From Zhengitettix transpicula (lineage: Eukaryota > Arthropoda > Insecta > Orthoptera > Tetrigidae), in assembly GCA_037074705.1 (NCBI GenBank), contig CM073592.1, positions 58,827,129 through 58,891,128 of the forward strand: DNA of 64,000 bases. The letters run 5' to 3'. The translations under genes and the position numbers were made by a program. The notes under the pieces were generated by a model, which worked only from the letters and a program-made list of their open reading frames with translations, searched no databases and was not told the origin of the DNA. Each line of letters begins with the position of its first letter. Positions within the stretch are counted from its first letter, which is position 1. Positions 38,585 through 51,500 of the stretch are shown here, one piece after another.

Positions 38585-39410
38585 AGAAACCTGAATATTC
38601 AACGATCTTCCTAAGGCATTTGATTTAGTTCATCACAATAGTTTGTTACGTAAACTCGATTTGTAGGGTATTAGAGATAATACTTTAGTCTTGTTAAAAC
38701 CTATTTACATAATATAAAGCAACTAATTTGACAGAATTGATTTGGCCTATATTCATACAATAACCTTTGGAGTAGCACTAGGCTTACTCCTTTCCACATT
38801 AATAATAAACTACTTCCACTTAAATCGGTGTCATATACTAATGACAATAATTTAATGAACCCAGATTTAGTTCTGATGATAAACAACCTGATGTCTCTTT
38901 ATAAAGCTAGAATTTACTATTTAAACCATACAAGTTAACACTGAATATGCAACAGACCAAGTTGGTAAAATTTTCAAAAAGCACCCTTTCTATGAAAAAT
39001 TGATGAGGGTTTAAAATAGAATCATCAGGCTAAATTACTTACTAGTAAAATACAAAAAGTGATGATACTATTTCCAGATTTCCAAGACAAAAAACGAGCG
39101 GTTAGAATACTAGCAGGAAGTATTATCGAGCAACTTATAAATAGGTTTTTAAAAACTTGGAATACTGACATTACTGTAATATACATTTAAAAACATAAAT
39201 TTCTTAAATTTGAAGAAAATCTATTGTCTAATGGAGAAAGCAACGAACTTGATACCTGAAATCGTGTGTCTAGAAAACTTTATGTATCCAGAATTCATTA
39301 TTCTGGGATAAAGCGATTTAATAGCCTACCGACAGATATAAGAACTGCTAATAATCTTAGAATGTATATTAAAAATGTAATAATATTCTATATATTCTAT
39401 TAATGGATTA
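38585..39410 (+). mobile_element. Heavily eroded LINE (reverse transcriptase and C-terminal end)
   Basis: At 38598-38682 the frame FNDLPKAFDLVHHN...GIRDNT, broken by one stop, corresponds to the conserved LxKAFDxVxH block of LINE reverse transcriptases. At 39079-39180 KKRAVRILAG and at 39305 onward GIKRFNSLPTDIR correspond to the C-terminal end (KRAxRIxxG, GxxxxNxLP). Stops and deletions lie between. No conclusion on clade beyond CR1/Jockey-like. Confidence 0.65.
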
Positions 39411-40144
39411 CTTAATCCGTCCGTAAACACTTTATTAAGGCAATCATTTTCCAAGAAAGTACTGGCAGTTAAAAATAAAAATATGTAAAACAATTATTTG
39501 TAATTAATTATTCATTTTCTACTTTATATTTCACCCGACGCAAACTACTACACTGACAAGGAGTTCTGTAGCGAAAGTTGTGAAATTAGTGATTTGGTTT
39601 TCATGAGTTTCTTCCCTATTAATTAACGTCCGCTTGAGTGGCTTCTCTTTTAAAACAATAATGACAAATATTAAATTAAATATTTCATTATGTATATTTT
39701 TTTCCATCAATGTGAATAATTTTTAAGTCACAGATTTATAAAAATATTTTTTCTTTCGTATAAATTAATGGTTACTATTTCCTACTTTCCTTTTTCAAAT
39801 CTATTTTTTTCTCATTTATAGACTTATTATTTTATTATATATATTTATTCAACGTATTTATGTATTCACCATATGTGCGTGTTTCTTTTCTTAGCTGTGT
39901 ATCTTTTATTCTTTTATTTTAATATCTATGAATGTAATGTTGCATTTACTTGTCCTCTTTCCCGATTAAAAGGTAAATGGAATCAATATATCAAAATCAC
40001 CCGTTCCAAGACTTGATTTATGATTGCAAAAGAATATTGTATTCCGCGTTTTGTGCACACGTTTAAATGAAAGCGGGATTAGGGACTGGAGAAACCCGTG
40101 AAAGTTGAAAAAGTGTGTGTAATAATGACGAATAGGTAGAAGTG

Positions 40145-40145
<1 letters not shown>

Positions 40146-40187
<42 letters not shown>
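40146..40187. repeat. (TA)n microsatellite
   Basis: An uninterrupted TA run of about 41 bases; no gene nearby. Confidence 0.95.
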
Positions 40188-40190
<3 letters not shown>

Positions 40191-43100
40191 GTAATAACAT
40201 TCAGAATAAAAAAAACATTATATGGTAGGTAGGGGAAGATTGAAAACGCTCTTAACACCGCAACCGATGAATTTTGAAATACAACAGGTTAAGGAATGTG
40301 TATTTGAGGAGTCATAAACATGATAGAGACATGCAAGTGGGGTAAATATTGCAAAGTCAGGATTAGTAAACACTAAGTCAGAAGAACTACTTTCCCCCAG
40401 GTGGAAAAAGCAGGAGACGAAGAATATATCTGGTATGAAAGATACCGGCAGTTATAAAGACTAGGAAACAATGAGAGCAGAAGTAAAAATTCTAGACCAC
40501 ATCACGGTGCTTAAATACAGAAAATGGCAAAATTTGGTATTTGTACGGACCAGGAAGATACAGAGAGAGAGAAGTGTTCCGCTAACGGCATTCCCCAGAT
40601 GATAAAATGCAATGCCCAAGGCGACTGAGGAAATTTTCCCGGAACGGCGTAGGACGCAACCGGATTAAGAGATTTCGTATACGCGGATGGGTTCTCGCAG
40701 CTGGACTGGAAAGCAAAAAAAGGTATGCATAGATTTAATGCTTGTAGAGACGTTTTCAGTGTATTTTTGTTTTTGGTATAAAGGAGAGAAAGTAATAAAG
40801 GAAGCAGAAAGAAATAAGCGGAATGGAAGAAAGTGAGTGATTGAAATATTAGACAACAAGAGAATACGAGAACGGAAAGAAAATCAACGGTGAGAGTAGT
40901 AGAAATGAAAGGAAAAAAAATAGGTTCAACGTTTCGAACAGTAAGAAACTCCGCGTTAGGTCCTGGTGGTTAGTCATTAATTTATGAATACACCCAATTC
41001 TACAAAAAAAAAAGAGAAATAGTAAAAGATTTAACAAGGTGTTCTGTAAGTAAAATTTTATATTTAAATGGTCACACACGAAAGAGAAACAGGGAGGGTG
41101 ACGGAAGAGGATATAAATTCATGCCTAAAAAATCAGAGTTATGGGAAGATAATGATCGACATTAATCTATTGCGATATTTAACAGTAAAGATAAAGATGA
41201 AGTGCTGGCTGAAAAATATTTGAGATAAAACTTTCAGGAGGAGGATTTAAATATTGCCGATTCTCACTAGTTGAGCTCCTTATTAATAAATGGTAGGAGT
41301 AAGAATAGGAAAAAAAGTGATTGATCAGCAACGGCCAGACGAGTACTAAGTAGTCGGAAAATTCAAAAAGGCGAACTGTGCTCATTGTAACTCGAGGAAA
41401 CTAGATTGTACTTCAATAAATATGGTAATAACTTCCTAATTAAAGCAAGAGATTATAAAGTGGACTTGAACAACTGTTATTTCCGCAGGAAATGTGGAAA
41501 GTTAACCTGCGGTCTGATTGGAGTAATCTAGGGCGACTGAGATAAAAACCTATCCAGTAAACCTAATAGATGACAGTTGTAAAGTGATAACCATTTCGTT
41601 TATCTTTCTCACACACTGCGGATTGATAATACTTGTATCCGGTGAACATGAGTCGTTGGTTGTAAGTCATTTGAATCATTTCAAAAACACATACTTCTTT
41701 TTATTAAAGGGATTAAACCGTATATTCGAGTATATATGCATGCTGCTGTGTATATATTTGCGTCTGATCCCGGTGCTGTAATGCTTAAGAATCTACAAAA
41801 CTGAAGGTTCTGAGACAAAGTCAACGTAACCCCATTATAAGCTCTAGAACTGTAATATATATGTATATATATATAGAAAGTATAGTATAGAAAAGTGTAA
41901 TGCAGAAAAACTATAAAATTTAAAGCTCTGAAATATATATAGAAAAAGCTTTGGAATATATACATATATACAGTATATAAAAGTATGATAAAGAAAAAAA
42001 TATAACATTTAAAGCTTTGGAATTTTTTGATCTGAATTAATTATAGTTCGTAGATCCGGAAGTAATATTAATCAACTATAATTATTATTTGAAGACAATA
42101 TTAATTAATTAATTTATCACGTGATCAATGGAATAAATATAATTCCTTATCGTCTGTGTCGAACACAATAATGGTGCATAATGATGACTACGCAAAATAT
42201 GGAGACAGTGCTGGTGCGAAAACCAAGACACTTATGACTTAAAGAAAGGATAATAACTGCGCTCCGCTTCAATAGTAGAAGAGAAACAAAGCATGAAAAG
42301 ATACGTGTGACAATTGAAAAGACCATAATATTTTTTTTAGACGAGAATAAACTCAATACCAAAATGGATAAACTAATTTATGTAGAACTAAAGGACTTCA
42401 TAAAAATATGTAGATTCAGGAATGACGATCGTTTACAATACTTCTGGTATTCTTTATACGAGGAAAGAGTAAAATTTCACTATGAAGTATTGCGAGAAAA
42501 TAAAGTGCTCGCCAAATGCCAATTGCAAAGTAGCATCGTCATACAATAATAATGATTGTATTCGGTTAGAATTTTATCGAAACAATTGCCATTTTCACAA
42601 TAAAACAGAACATGGAAATTTACACATTACATCGATAGTCACGACCGATTTTTACCAAATCGAAAGCAGATTGATTATTCAGTGTGTCCATAGTAACTGT
42701 TAATTACACTGTGAAAACATCTTCTACTTGAAATATCTACGTTGGTCACAGTACACGACGGTATTGTAGGAGATGAGCGCATTCCACTATTTGCTCTTGT
42801 TGATTACAAACGAATGAGATGCAGTTGCAGTCGCCCTGCAGCGAAATACGATGCCGTGGTGCATGAAAGTGAGTGCATCTACGTGCCAGTACAAGAGTAT
42901 GTCGACTAGCTCGCTGTTCCGGAAGTAAATTATTACCTTGCACCAGTCAAAGGCTCTTCTAAAGTTCAACAAGCAGCTGAGCTGCTAAACGGGTTATTGA
43001 GAAAGTATGCGCTTAAGGAGTAATAAATAATACAACCATGTATTTTTTTAGCTTTTTAATGCTAGTTGGAAAATATTACTATGGGAAGAAAATTTGCATA

Positions 43101-44241
43101 TCTGTTATAACCTATATTCATAAGCTATTCTTATAAAAAAATTTAGATTTAATTTCAATCTTCGAACTGTTGTTTTCGATTGCGATGTATAATCACATCA
43201 GTATCGTTCACCCATATTTGATTTCTATGTCAAATTTTTTATCTCTCACGAAATTAAATTAAGACAACCGAGTTGGAAACTATACGTTTTTCTTCGTGTA
43301 TTGATTGGAAACCTTAACAGCACAAGTTATTCTTCATAATTTTGTTGCACACATTAATACACTCAAGCAACGCAAATTATTTTGCTCATTGCCATTCTTT
43401 TGGTAAAAATTACCCGATTTCCTAATTGATGAATATAGCTGCCAACAATCCAATATGAAGAATCAGTATAATGAGTGATGTCACATTACATTCTTAATTT
43501 AAATGTTGTTGAAAAAGACGAGAAAACGCTAAATATTTTTGGAGATTGTATACGGGGTAATATAAATGTATACGTGCCTTTGGTGTATGTAATTTATCAC
43601 GAAACAAAGTTGAAACCAACGATCTCAATATGAGAAAACCTGTTCGTCTTCAAAGATAGAACGAATCCAAACATCGGCACTACGGAACCTAATTAATGTA
43701 GGTCATCCACTCATCATGTAGACGGAAATAAATATTAAACAAAAAAAATTATTTCAAAAGTTATTAGCGTACGAATATATCTACTAACGTAAAACACCCC
43801 TTTCATTAAGACAGAGAACGGAAAACCAGAAATAATTCTAACATTTGTATTCAGTAAGGATCTCTCACATTTTCTACTGCGGCTCTCATTTTCATTAAGT
43901 ATTAGAGTTAAGGCTTAGGATGCTTGAATTCATTTCAGTCAAATTTTGGTTGTTTTTTTAAAAAAAATTCCGCCCAAGATACTTCACCAGCGAGCAAATT
44001 AAAGGAGCATTGACGTTGAATATTGACATCCTTGCTACGCCCCAATACCAACGGGTTCCACAATGTGCATTGTCCTTTTAAGTGTTACTTCGGGATCGAG
44101 TACTCTTGTGAAGAGCATTCGACCTGGCCACAATATTGCTCTTATGTAAGATCGGGCGTACATTATTCGTGGACAGGAAAAGAAAGAGGGACGGAACAGG
44201 CAGGGGTAAGTAAGGAAACTATCCGCCATTGGTCTTGAAAA

Positions 44242-44262
44242 GATACAGGAAAAACCTGTATC
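44242..44262. other. Short perfect hairpin
   Basis: GATACAGG and CCTGTATC separated by five A bases. There is no gene context; it is recorded as structure only. Confidence 0.5.
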
Positions 44263-45166
44263 ACTAGCAGGCATACAAGGCTTACGGATAGTCTCGTTGT
44301 CCTCCCCGTAATACTTGTATAACTTCATAAGCAGACAAAGTAACGCAATCCCTACCCCACATTACAACTAATTCTGCGTGATGTGACCGATTACTGCAAT
44401 GGAATGTACCTTATAACCAGACGATTTATATGTAGACTTTATCAAATGGTATATTCTTCTTCCTGTTTCTCTTTCTTTAGTGCGCCACATCTGGAAATCG
44501 TTTGACTTCTGGGTGGCTTCAGATTCTTTTGATATAATATATCAACTTCCTCGGTCTATTTTCTCACAATTCCTTCAAGAGGTTTGCTGATATGTTATCT
44601 TCCCAAACAGCTTGTTCCCGTTTTCTTAACCGCTCTTTCTGATTCAATATAGAGAATATAATGTGGGATACATTTGAAATTATTTAATGAGCTTTCAGAC
44701 TTAAAGATTCTAAATTTATTTTGTATCAAACTTCCAGCTAATCTTCTATTTATAATATTTATACTTGTGAATTGATTTGGTTGTTCCCGAGCGTTAGTTC
44801 TACCTACAGAATTGGTTAAAAAGTTAATTTAAACGTACAGTTTACACTTGGTCAATCTCTAGGTCACAGAAATTATTAAAGTTTTCGAGTTCCAACATTA
44901 TTAAATTTCTGGAACGACTTGATTCTATATGATCTTTATCCATGTTCTTGATCTGAACGAATATCAGCACTCAAACAAAACAACATCGTTTAATTGTTTC
45001 GATGATTATATAGATAATCAGATAATCGCGAATAAACGTTCCCATGTCAGATTTAGTTTTTATTATTATTTAGACTTAATATGCCAGTTTAGAGCGATCG
45101 ATTTGAACTGCAAACGGTGCCTTCAAAATATCATTTCCTTTTAGCTTACGATAACGATATGGTACT

Positions 45167-45239
45167 ATTTATCTCATTTCAGTATAATTCAAAGTGTCTA
45201 TTTTTTTCTGAATTAAAGTAAAATAGAAATGAGATAAAT
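45167..45239. other. Small hairpin
   Basis: ATTTATCTCATTTC (45167-45180) is perfectly complementary to GAAATGAGATAAAT (45226-45239), and AATTCA/TGAATT adds inner pairing. Function unknown; it could be a remnant of a small foldback element. Confidence 0.6.
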
Positions 45240-45479
45240 GATTAAAGAAAATTAGAAGGTGATAAAGAACGGCGAAAATGTGATAACAAATATATAATGA
45301 AAAAGAGGTTGGAACCCTATTTAAGATAAATAATTCTGACATAATTTCAAATGAAATTAAAATATTTTGAAGACTAAATTCGGCGGTCAATTTTTAAACA
45401 CTGAAAGCAATCATACCACAGCAAAAGCAGTGTGGTTGTTTAGACATCTAGATAGTTGGTTCAGATTTCGTAACTGAAC

Positions 45480-45722
45480 TTTTTTTTTTAGATGCAGACA
45501 GGCTATGTATAGGGTAATCCACTAGTGGCAACTCCCCTCTTATAGCATAGGAAAGGGATTTGAAAGGGGGGATGCGGAAGGGTTAATTAGGGCCCCCGGG
45601 CTATGGTTAAAGGATCCTACCCGGCAATTCGCCTAAAAGTGATGCAGGGAAAACCCTAGAAAAACCTGCATCAGGTTGGTCGGGCATTTGGTACTTGTCC
45701 CACGCCCTTCCGATGGCGGGAG
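45480..45722 (-). repeat. Poly(A) retroposon family copy
   Basis: A T10 tail at 45480-45489, then ACAGGCTATGTATAGGG, ATAGCATAGGAAAGGG, GGGCCCCCGGGCTATGG, GTGATGCAGGGAAAACCC and CCCTTCCGATGGCGGGAG. It is truncated at the GGCGGGAG boundary, as is the 30.6 kb copy (CTCCCGCC side). Confidence 0.85.
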
Positions 45723-46999
45723 ACGGCTAACTTGCATTAAGTACAAGCTTATATTCCATAATGCCTACGAGACAATGGAAAACCTGGGCAACTACATCCT
45801 TTTCACGAAAAAAACTCTGAACTTATCTCAGTGTATTCTACCTTTCCGATCCCTTTCCCGAAAAGATTCTCGATAACTCATTCGGCAGAACTTTGGATAT
45901 AGTGTAAGGTAAAGATATGTAATTAAATCAGAATTCTCAATAAAAAAAAATTGATTTAGAATTTTTCACATGAACACTCATATGAAACGTGGTAATTTTT
46001 TTTAAAAAAAATGTAGATGAGTGAAGAAACCATCCAAGAGACTTATTTATTGAAATGATACTTTTAAGAAAACCATTTATTAAGAATTTGCACTTCTCAA
46101 ATTCAAAAATCTACTATAACATTACTTATTTAGAGTAGAATAAGCCCCACAAGAAAACGAAATTCGATATTTTTTCTGACTACGTACGGCATATGAATTA
46201 TGTATCACGCTAAAAAAAAGCTGAGTGTTGTCTGTACATTAATGTCTCGTAATTGTAATCGTAATATAATAGAAACAATTATTGTTTCTTATGTCTACAA
46301 CTCAATATAGTTACTTAATATAATTTAAAAGTACAATAAATTATTAAGACCATCTGTTGAATTATGCGTAGGTAGATACAGATGGGAATAAAATTTTTGG
46401 AAACAAATTAAAATGGAAAAATTCGTCGTTCATTTAAAATTTTAAAAAAATGCAGACTTCGCACGGAGTTCAAACATTACGATCGACGCGAGTATTTTGC
46501 CGGCAACTTCAAATGTTTCTAGTACTTCGGACATTCATATCGCGCATTGTGAAGATTGTCATAAACGTTAAATAGTGGGTTTATAAATATAGTTTCATAA
46601 AGAAATTAAAACTAGTTTGATATTCATATGTTGAATTACTCAGTATATTATTATTAAAGCATGATAAGATACTTATTCGTGCCATATAAATTTCAGGATG
46701 AAAGAAGATTTGAGGCTAATATTTTAATTTTTCTGACTTATTACCGAGTGAATAATAATACACGCGTTTTGCGTGAAAAGGTTCAAGAATTATGTAAGTT
46801 ATTTAAATCTACGAAAAAGTTAATCAGTCAGCTTACCGCAGAACGCCAATGGCAATGCCGAGCACAGCTCTTCTCGTACCTGTAGAAACACTACTCGTGG
46901 CTATCACTCTAAGTGTTTATTAACTTTTCTACGTAAATAGACGTCAAGTTATATTTACCTATTACAGAGGAAACAACTTGGAAAAGTCTACAGCAGAAC
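45723..46999. other. Non-genic stretch upstream of CTNNBL1
   Basis: AT-rich with A-runs; nothing recognised. The 74-codon frame at 46661-46885 has no family likeness. Confidence 0.55.
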
Positions 47000-47224
47000 T
47001 CGAGAGTTTTGCAGATCGGTGACACTTAAAACGTATACACGTAACGCAGTACGGAGCCTCTCATAATCACATCCACTAACTGCGGTGAGCGCAGAACATC
47101 TGCGATTATTGTTCACTGTAGAAGTAGACAGCTTAAAGCACTCTCCGGTGGCTGGAACCTGTACTACGGTTAACAGTTGCGAATCTGCTGGCGTTCTGTT
47201 CGTTTTGCTAAGCTCCTCTATATT
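47000..47224 (+). promoter_or_regulatory. Probable promoter/5'UTR region of CTNNBL1
   Basis: Placed here only because it lies directly upstream of the first coding exon. It is somewhat less AT-rich than its surroundings, and I see no convincing TATA box near it. The transcription start cannot be fixed from sequence alone. Confidence 0.35.
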
Positions 47225-47254
47225 ATGGATATCGGGGAATTATTGTCGTATAAG
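47225..47254 (+). CDS. CTNNBL1: CTNNBL1 exon 1 (coding part)
   Basis: Ten codons, MDIGELLSYK, followed directly by the donor GTAATT in phase 0. The start was chosen because this short sequence matches the conserved N-terminus of the family and joins in frame to exon 2. The exon probably extends upstream as a 5'UTR of unknown length. Confidence 0.9.
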
Positions 47255-48491
47255 GTAATTACCTCCACTATGTATTTGCTCTAAGTGTTCACAGAAGCAT
47301 CTCCGCTTCTTTGATTTGTTAAAAAATAAATATTGTCAAAATTTTGCATTATATTTATTTCGTATCCTAACCATTTGTTTACCATGCATCCGGCATACGA
47401 ACGAATGAATGAAAATATATCACATCATGATCAATAAATTAATTTTGATTATTTCAGAAGAATAGTTTTCGTATTTACTGTATTTTACCAATCTTCATCT
47501 TTTTCTTGCTTTTACAGTCATAGTACCTCAAATTGTTTTGAGTATGTATATTTTTCTTCTCCTTAACAATTCTATAAGTAACTTATTCAAGTTTTTCTAT
47601 TTAATTTTGAATCATTCTGCCTTTACCTACAAATAAATATATTTTGGTATGTCAAAAGCTTCTTATGCAAAACAGAATCGTCTACATATCAAGTTTAAAG
47701 TATAAGTAGGCTTACCACAATAGACTTTCATTGAAAAAATGGTCATGTCTCCTTCCTCACGTATATAATTAATGTGGACAGGAAAGAGATGTAAAGACTT
47801 GTTGACTTTCCTTAAATTGTGAGTTGGTTTCACCATGTTGGATAGTTCAGAAATCTAAGCCTCCTTCATCAGGACAGAGACCATACTGTGCAGTTGACTA
47901 GTATGAGGCACATTATTTTGTCCTGAGGAATGGGACAGAGCCCTCTGAAAATTTTATATATATGTATGTATAAGTAAATAATTATTCATTCTAATTTGTT
48001 ACATATCAAGATATGCTGTATATTAGCATAATGACTGACATCTTCATTGATAAAAGTAAACTTCTATTTGAGTTATAATTACTATATGCAAAATAAAATT
48101 TCAAAAAAACCTCACTTTCATTATTGTCTTTTTTCTTCTTAATAATATAAATATTTTAAGTGTTTCTTTTAACCAAACATTTGTATGAAATAACTTACAA
48201 TATTTAACCAATGCAAATTTATTCCAGCCTCCAAATACTCCTAAACGACTTCAGGATGAAGAAGAAGAGGAAGATCATGATAATGAATTTGAAAGACATC
48301 GGAATAAAATGAGGAGATTGTCCAAGTCTGGTAGATCTGATTCTGATAGAAGTGACAAAAGAAAAGTACCTCCATTACCACCACCTTTGCCCCCACAGCA
48401 AAACAACAGTGATGCAAATAATACAGGAATAACAGACGAAGAAAGAGAAAAGATTTTGCAGTTAGTTGAAAATGAAGAAGTTGAGGTACAT

Positions 48492-48550
<59 letters not shown>

Positions 48551-51500
48551 CCAAATTGAGTACATTCTTAAATGGTCTGTAATATTCCAGCATTTTGTTA
48601 AATTTATTTTAGGGAGAAACCCTTGATGAAGCAACTCTAAAACGAATGATATTGCTGTTTGAGAAACGAGCATTAAAAAATCAAGAGATGCGAATAAAAT
48701 TTCCAGATATGCCAGAGAAGTATGTTGCTTTTATATTTAATCTATTTTTATTAATAAGAATTTTGTTCATTGTTATTAAGCATTAAATTAGTCTGTTTAC
48801 TAAAATGTTAATAATTTACAAGCCAGTTTACTGCCAGTAACATAAACATTCTGAAGGTGGCATTTGTAAAAATGATAGTTGTCAGTTGTCTGTTTTTTTT
48901 TTCAACTCCATATAAACTGGTGATTAATTTCATTCAAAATATGATAATTATAAAAAAGGTGTGCTGTTTAACATAGTGCTACCAATCAACCCCATTTTCA
49001 AAATAGAAAATTAAAATAAAATAAAAACATTTGTCCATTGAATACTGACTCATTTCATTACTTATTTAATTACATCAGTTTTTTAAATTTTAAATAGTAA
49101 CTGTTATAACCAAAGCAACAGCATAACCTAAATAGAAGTAAATAATAAAAAAAATATTACTGTCAGAATAAACCAAACTTTATTTAATTCATGCCAGTAT
49201 AGATTAAATAAAAACCTTGAAGCATTATGGCTCCTTGTGTCTTTTTGGAATTGTACTGCGTTTAAAATAATAATTGATAGGTCCAGTTAGGTGATAAATG
49301 TACATTTTATTTTTCTTTGCTAGGTTTATGGAATCAGAGGTTGAACTGCATGAAACAATTCAAGAAATGCATGCTGTTGCAACTGTACCTGATTTATATC
49401 CTTTAATGGTGGAACTTCAAGCTGTGCCTTCACTTTTGGAACTTTTGGCTCATGAAAATACTGATGTATCTGTAGCTGTGGTCGATTTACTACAGGTAAA
49501 TATAACTTTAATGAGTCTCTCCATTAATTAATATTAAACTTGTGTATATTGAGGCAATAGTTTTTTTACACTCCTACCATTATGAAAAATAAATACGTCT
49601 AAATTTTTATTATGAATCATGACACCAAGAATTTTGATCTAATATTATTTTTAATCATATTAATATGCATATTTTCAATGGTTAAGCAAGATCAAGTGTT
49701 ATTATGACCGAAAAAGATCATAAAATGTTTTCAACAAAAAATTTGAACGTTCTTCAATCAGAACTGTTCTTTTGCCAGCAAAAATTTTGTGGATTGTATA
49801 TTCACATGTTTCTTGTGCTTTATTTGTATGTACTGAAATTATTACCATAATATATGCAACAGACTATTGAAATAGCACTACTGATCCTGTATTCGTAGGG
49901 CATAGAACCACAATTGCTGTAACTGGGTCTCAAAATCTTTAAAATACCTGTGGGTTGTAGCTGATGGATGAATTGATCCCAGACATATTTGATTATTGAT
50001 ACAGTAGACTTGTATTGGAATTCTCAAGAAGACTCTTGAAAGAAATCCTACCCTGTTTCTGTATCAGATTCAGTGGGGCATGCAGATGAAGATTTTAATA
50101 GGGTTACTGCAATACTGTTTGAACACTTTAACCCAAATTCAATGTGACCAATGGAAACATCTACAGGGCATTTCTGTGTGAAACACCTTTAGTATCAGTG
50201 CTTCCAAACATAAACCTGTAGTTTCATAAACAAAAATTAGTCAATGTAATTGATGCCAATTGTTATCAGTTAGTCCTCATCTTCTGAATACACACATATG
50301 ACATTTAATGAGAAACTTTTGAAGTTAACAGGTTGGGGAAAAAATCTTGTGTGTGGATTTCTGGAGTCGATGTTCAAGGATTGATTTTGCTTTTATGTGG
50401 TCTTTATTAGGTGATTTTCAGTGCTTGTAAACCTATTTAATGTGGCAGGTTACCTAATGTCACTTCAAGTAAACTATAACATACTGTAATTTCTCCATCA
50501 TTTGGATCTGTATAAAAATTGAATTCTAATTATGTATATTATCTGAATTGCATCTTATAAAGCCTTCCTTTCCAGTTGCTTGTGTTTGACCACTTATGAT
50601 GTTAAATATGTTTTAACTAATATTAAAAATTTCTTGTTCTCTTTCTTGCATATCATTAATCTTATTTTTTAGTTTTTGTCCTTAGCTTAAAAAACAATAT
50701 TTTAGTAAAATATTACAATTTATTGAAATCAGAAATTTATTTTAATTCTCAGATTATATTTTGAATTGTCTAATACAGGAACTGACAGATGTAGATATTT
50801 TACATGAAAGCCAAGAAGGAGCAGATTCTCTTATTGATGCTTTACTAAACCAGCAGGTTTGTGCCTTGTTAGTTCAGAATCTTGAACGACTTGATGAATC
50901 AGTCAAGGAAGAAACGTATGGAGTTCACAATACTTTGGGCAAGTATTTAGTTATACTATGTGTGGTGGTAGTTTATTTCCTGTTACAACAAACATTTGTA
51001 ATATTAATTATATTTTATTGTATTCAGCAATATTTGAAAATTTGACTGAGTTTCGGCCTGAAGTTTGTGGAGATGCAGCACGTCAAGGGTTAATGCAATG
51101 GCTGCTCAAGCGACTCCGGGTTAAAGGTCCATTTGATGGTAATAAGCTGTATGCTAGTGAAGTTCTTAGTATACTACTACAAAACACCCCTGACAACCGA
51201 CAACTTTTAGGTGATCTGGAAGGAATAGATGTTCTTCTTCAGCAGCTTGCTGTAGGTATTAGTTTTACTTTGAAACATCCTTTAGGATTTCTATTAAGCA
51301 TTTAAGTGCTAATTATTTGCAACAATTGATTATTTTAACAATTTGTTTTCAATGTGGGTATTTTTGTTTTTATATGTTTGGTGTATTGGGGCCTCCATTG
51401 ATGATGAACTGTTTTTGTAATATATATATTGTTTGTATACATGGTAGAATAAAGAAAATACTTTGTGAATTGCCTGAGTGCAATGAAAAAAAATTCAAGG

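Larger units (their letters stand above)
39411..45479. other. Long non-genic, AT-rich stretch
   Basis: Contains a TA microsatellite (40.15 kb), a purine-rich region (about 40.2-41.4 kb) and two small hairpins (44.24 and 45.17 kb). No gene or dated element was recognised. Confidence 0.5.

Noticed and set aside
42307..42549. 80-codon frame rich in Lys, Ile and Phe
   Set aside because: Composition is what AT-rich random sequence gives; no motif recognised.
44023..44238. Possible exon with a donor-like CAGGGGTAAGT end
   Set aside because: The frame has no family likeness and no matching acceptor or partner exon was found.
45676..45876. 66-codon frame starting in the retroposon
   Set aside because: The first part is repeat sequence and the rest has no family likeness.
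48491..48673. Antisense 60-codon frame with Tyr/Ile repeats
   Set aside because: It comes from the TA microsatellite.
51252..51256. Alternative donor GTAG|GTATTA for CTNNBL1 exon 6
   Set aside because: It would end the exon in phase 1, and no AG acceptor near exon 7 then gives the conserved YKRHDPS frame.
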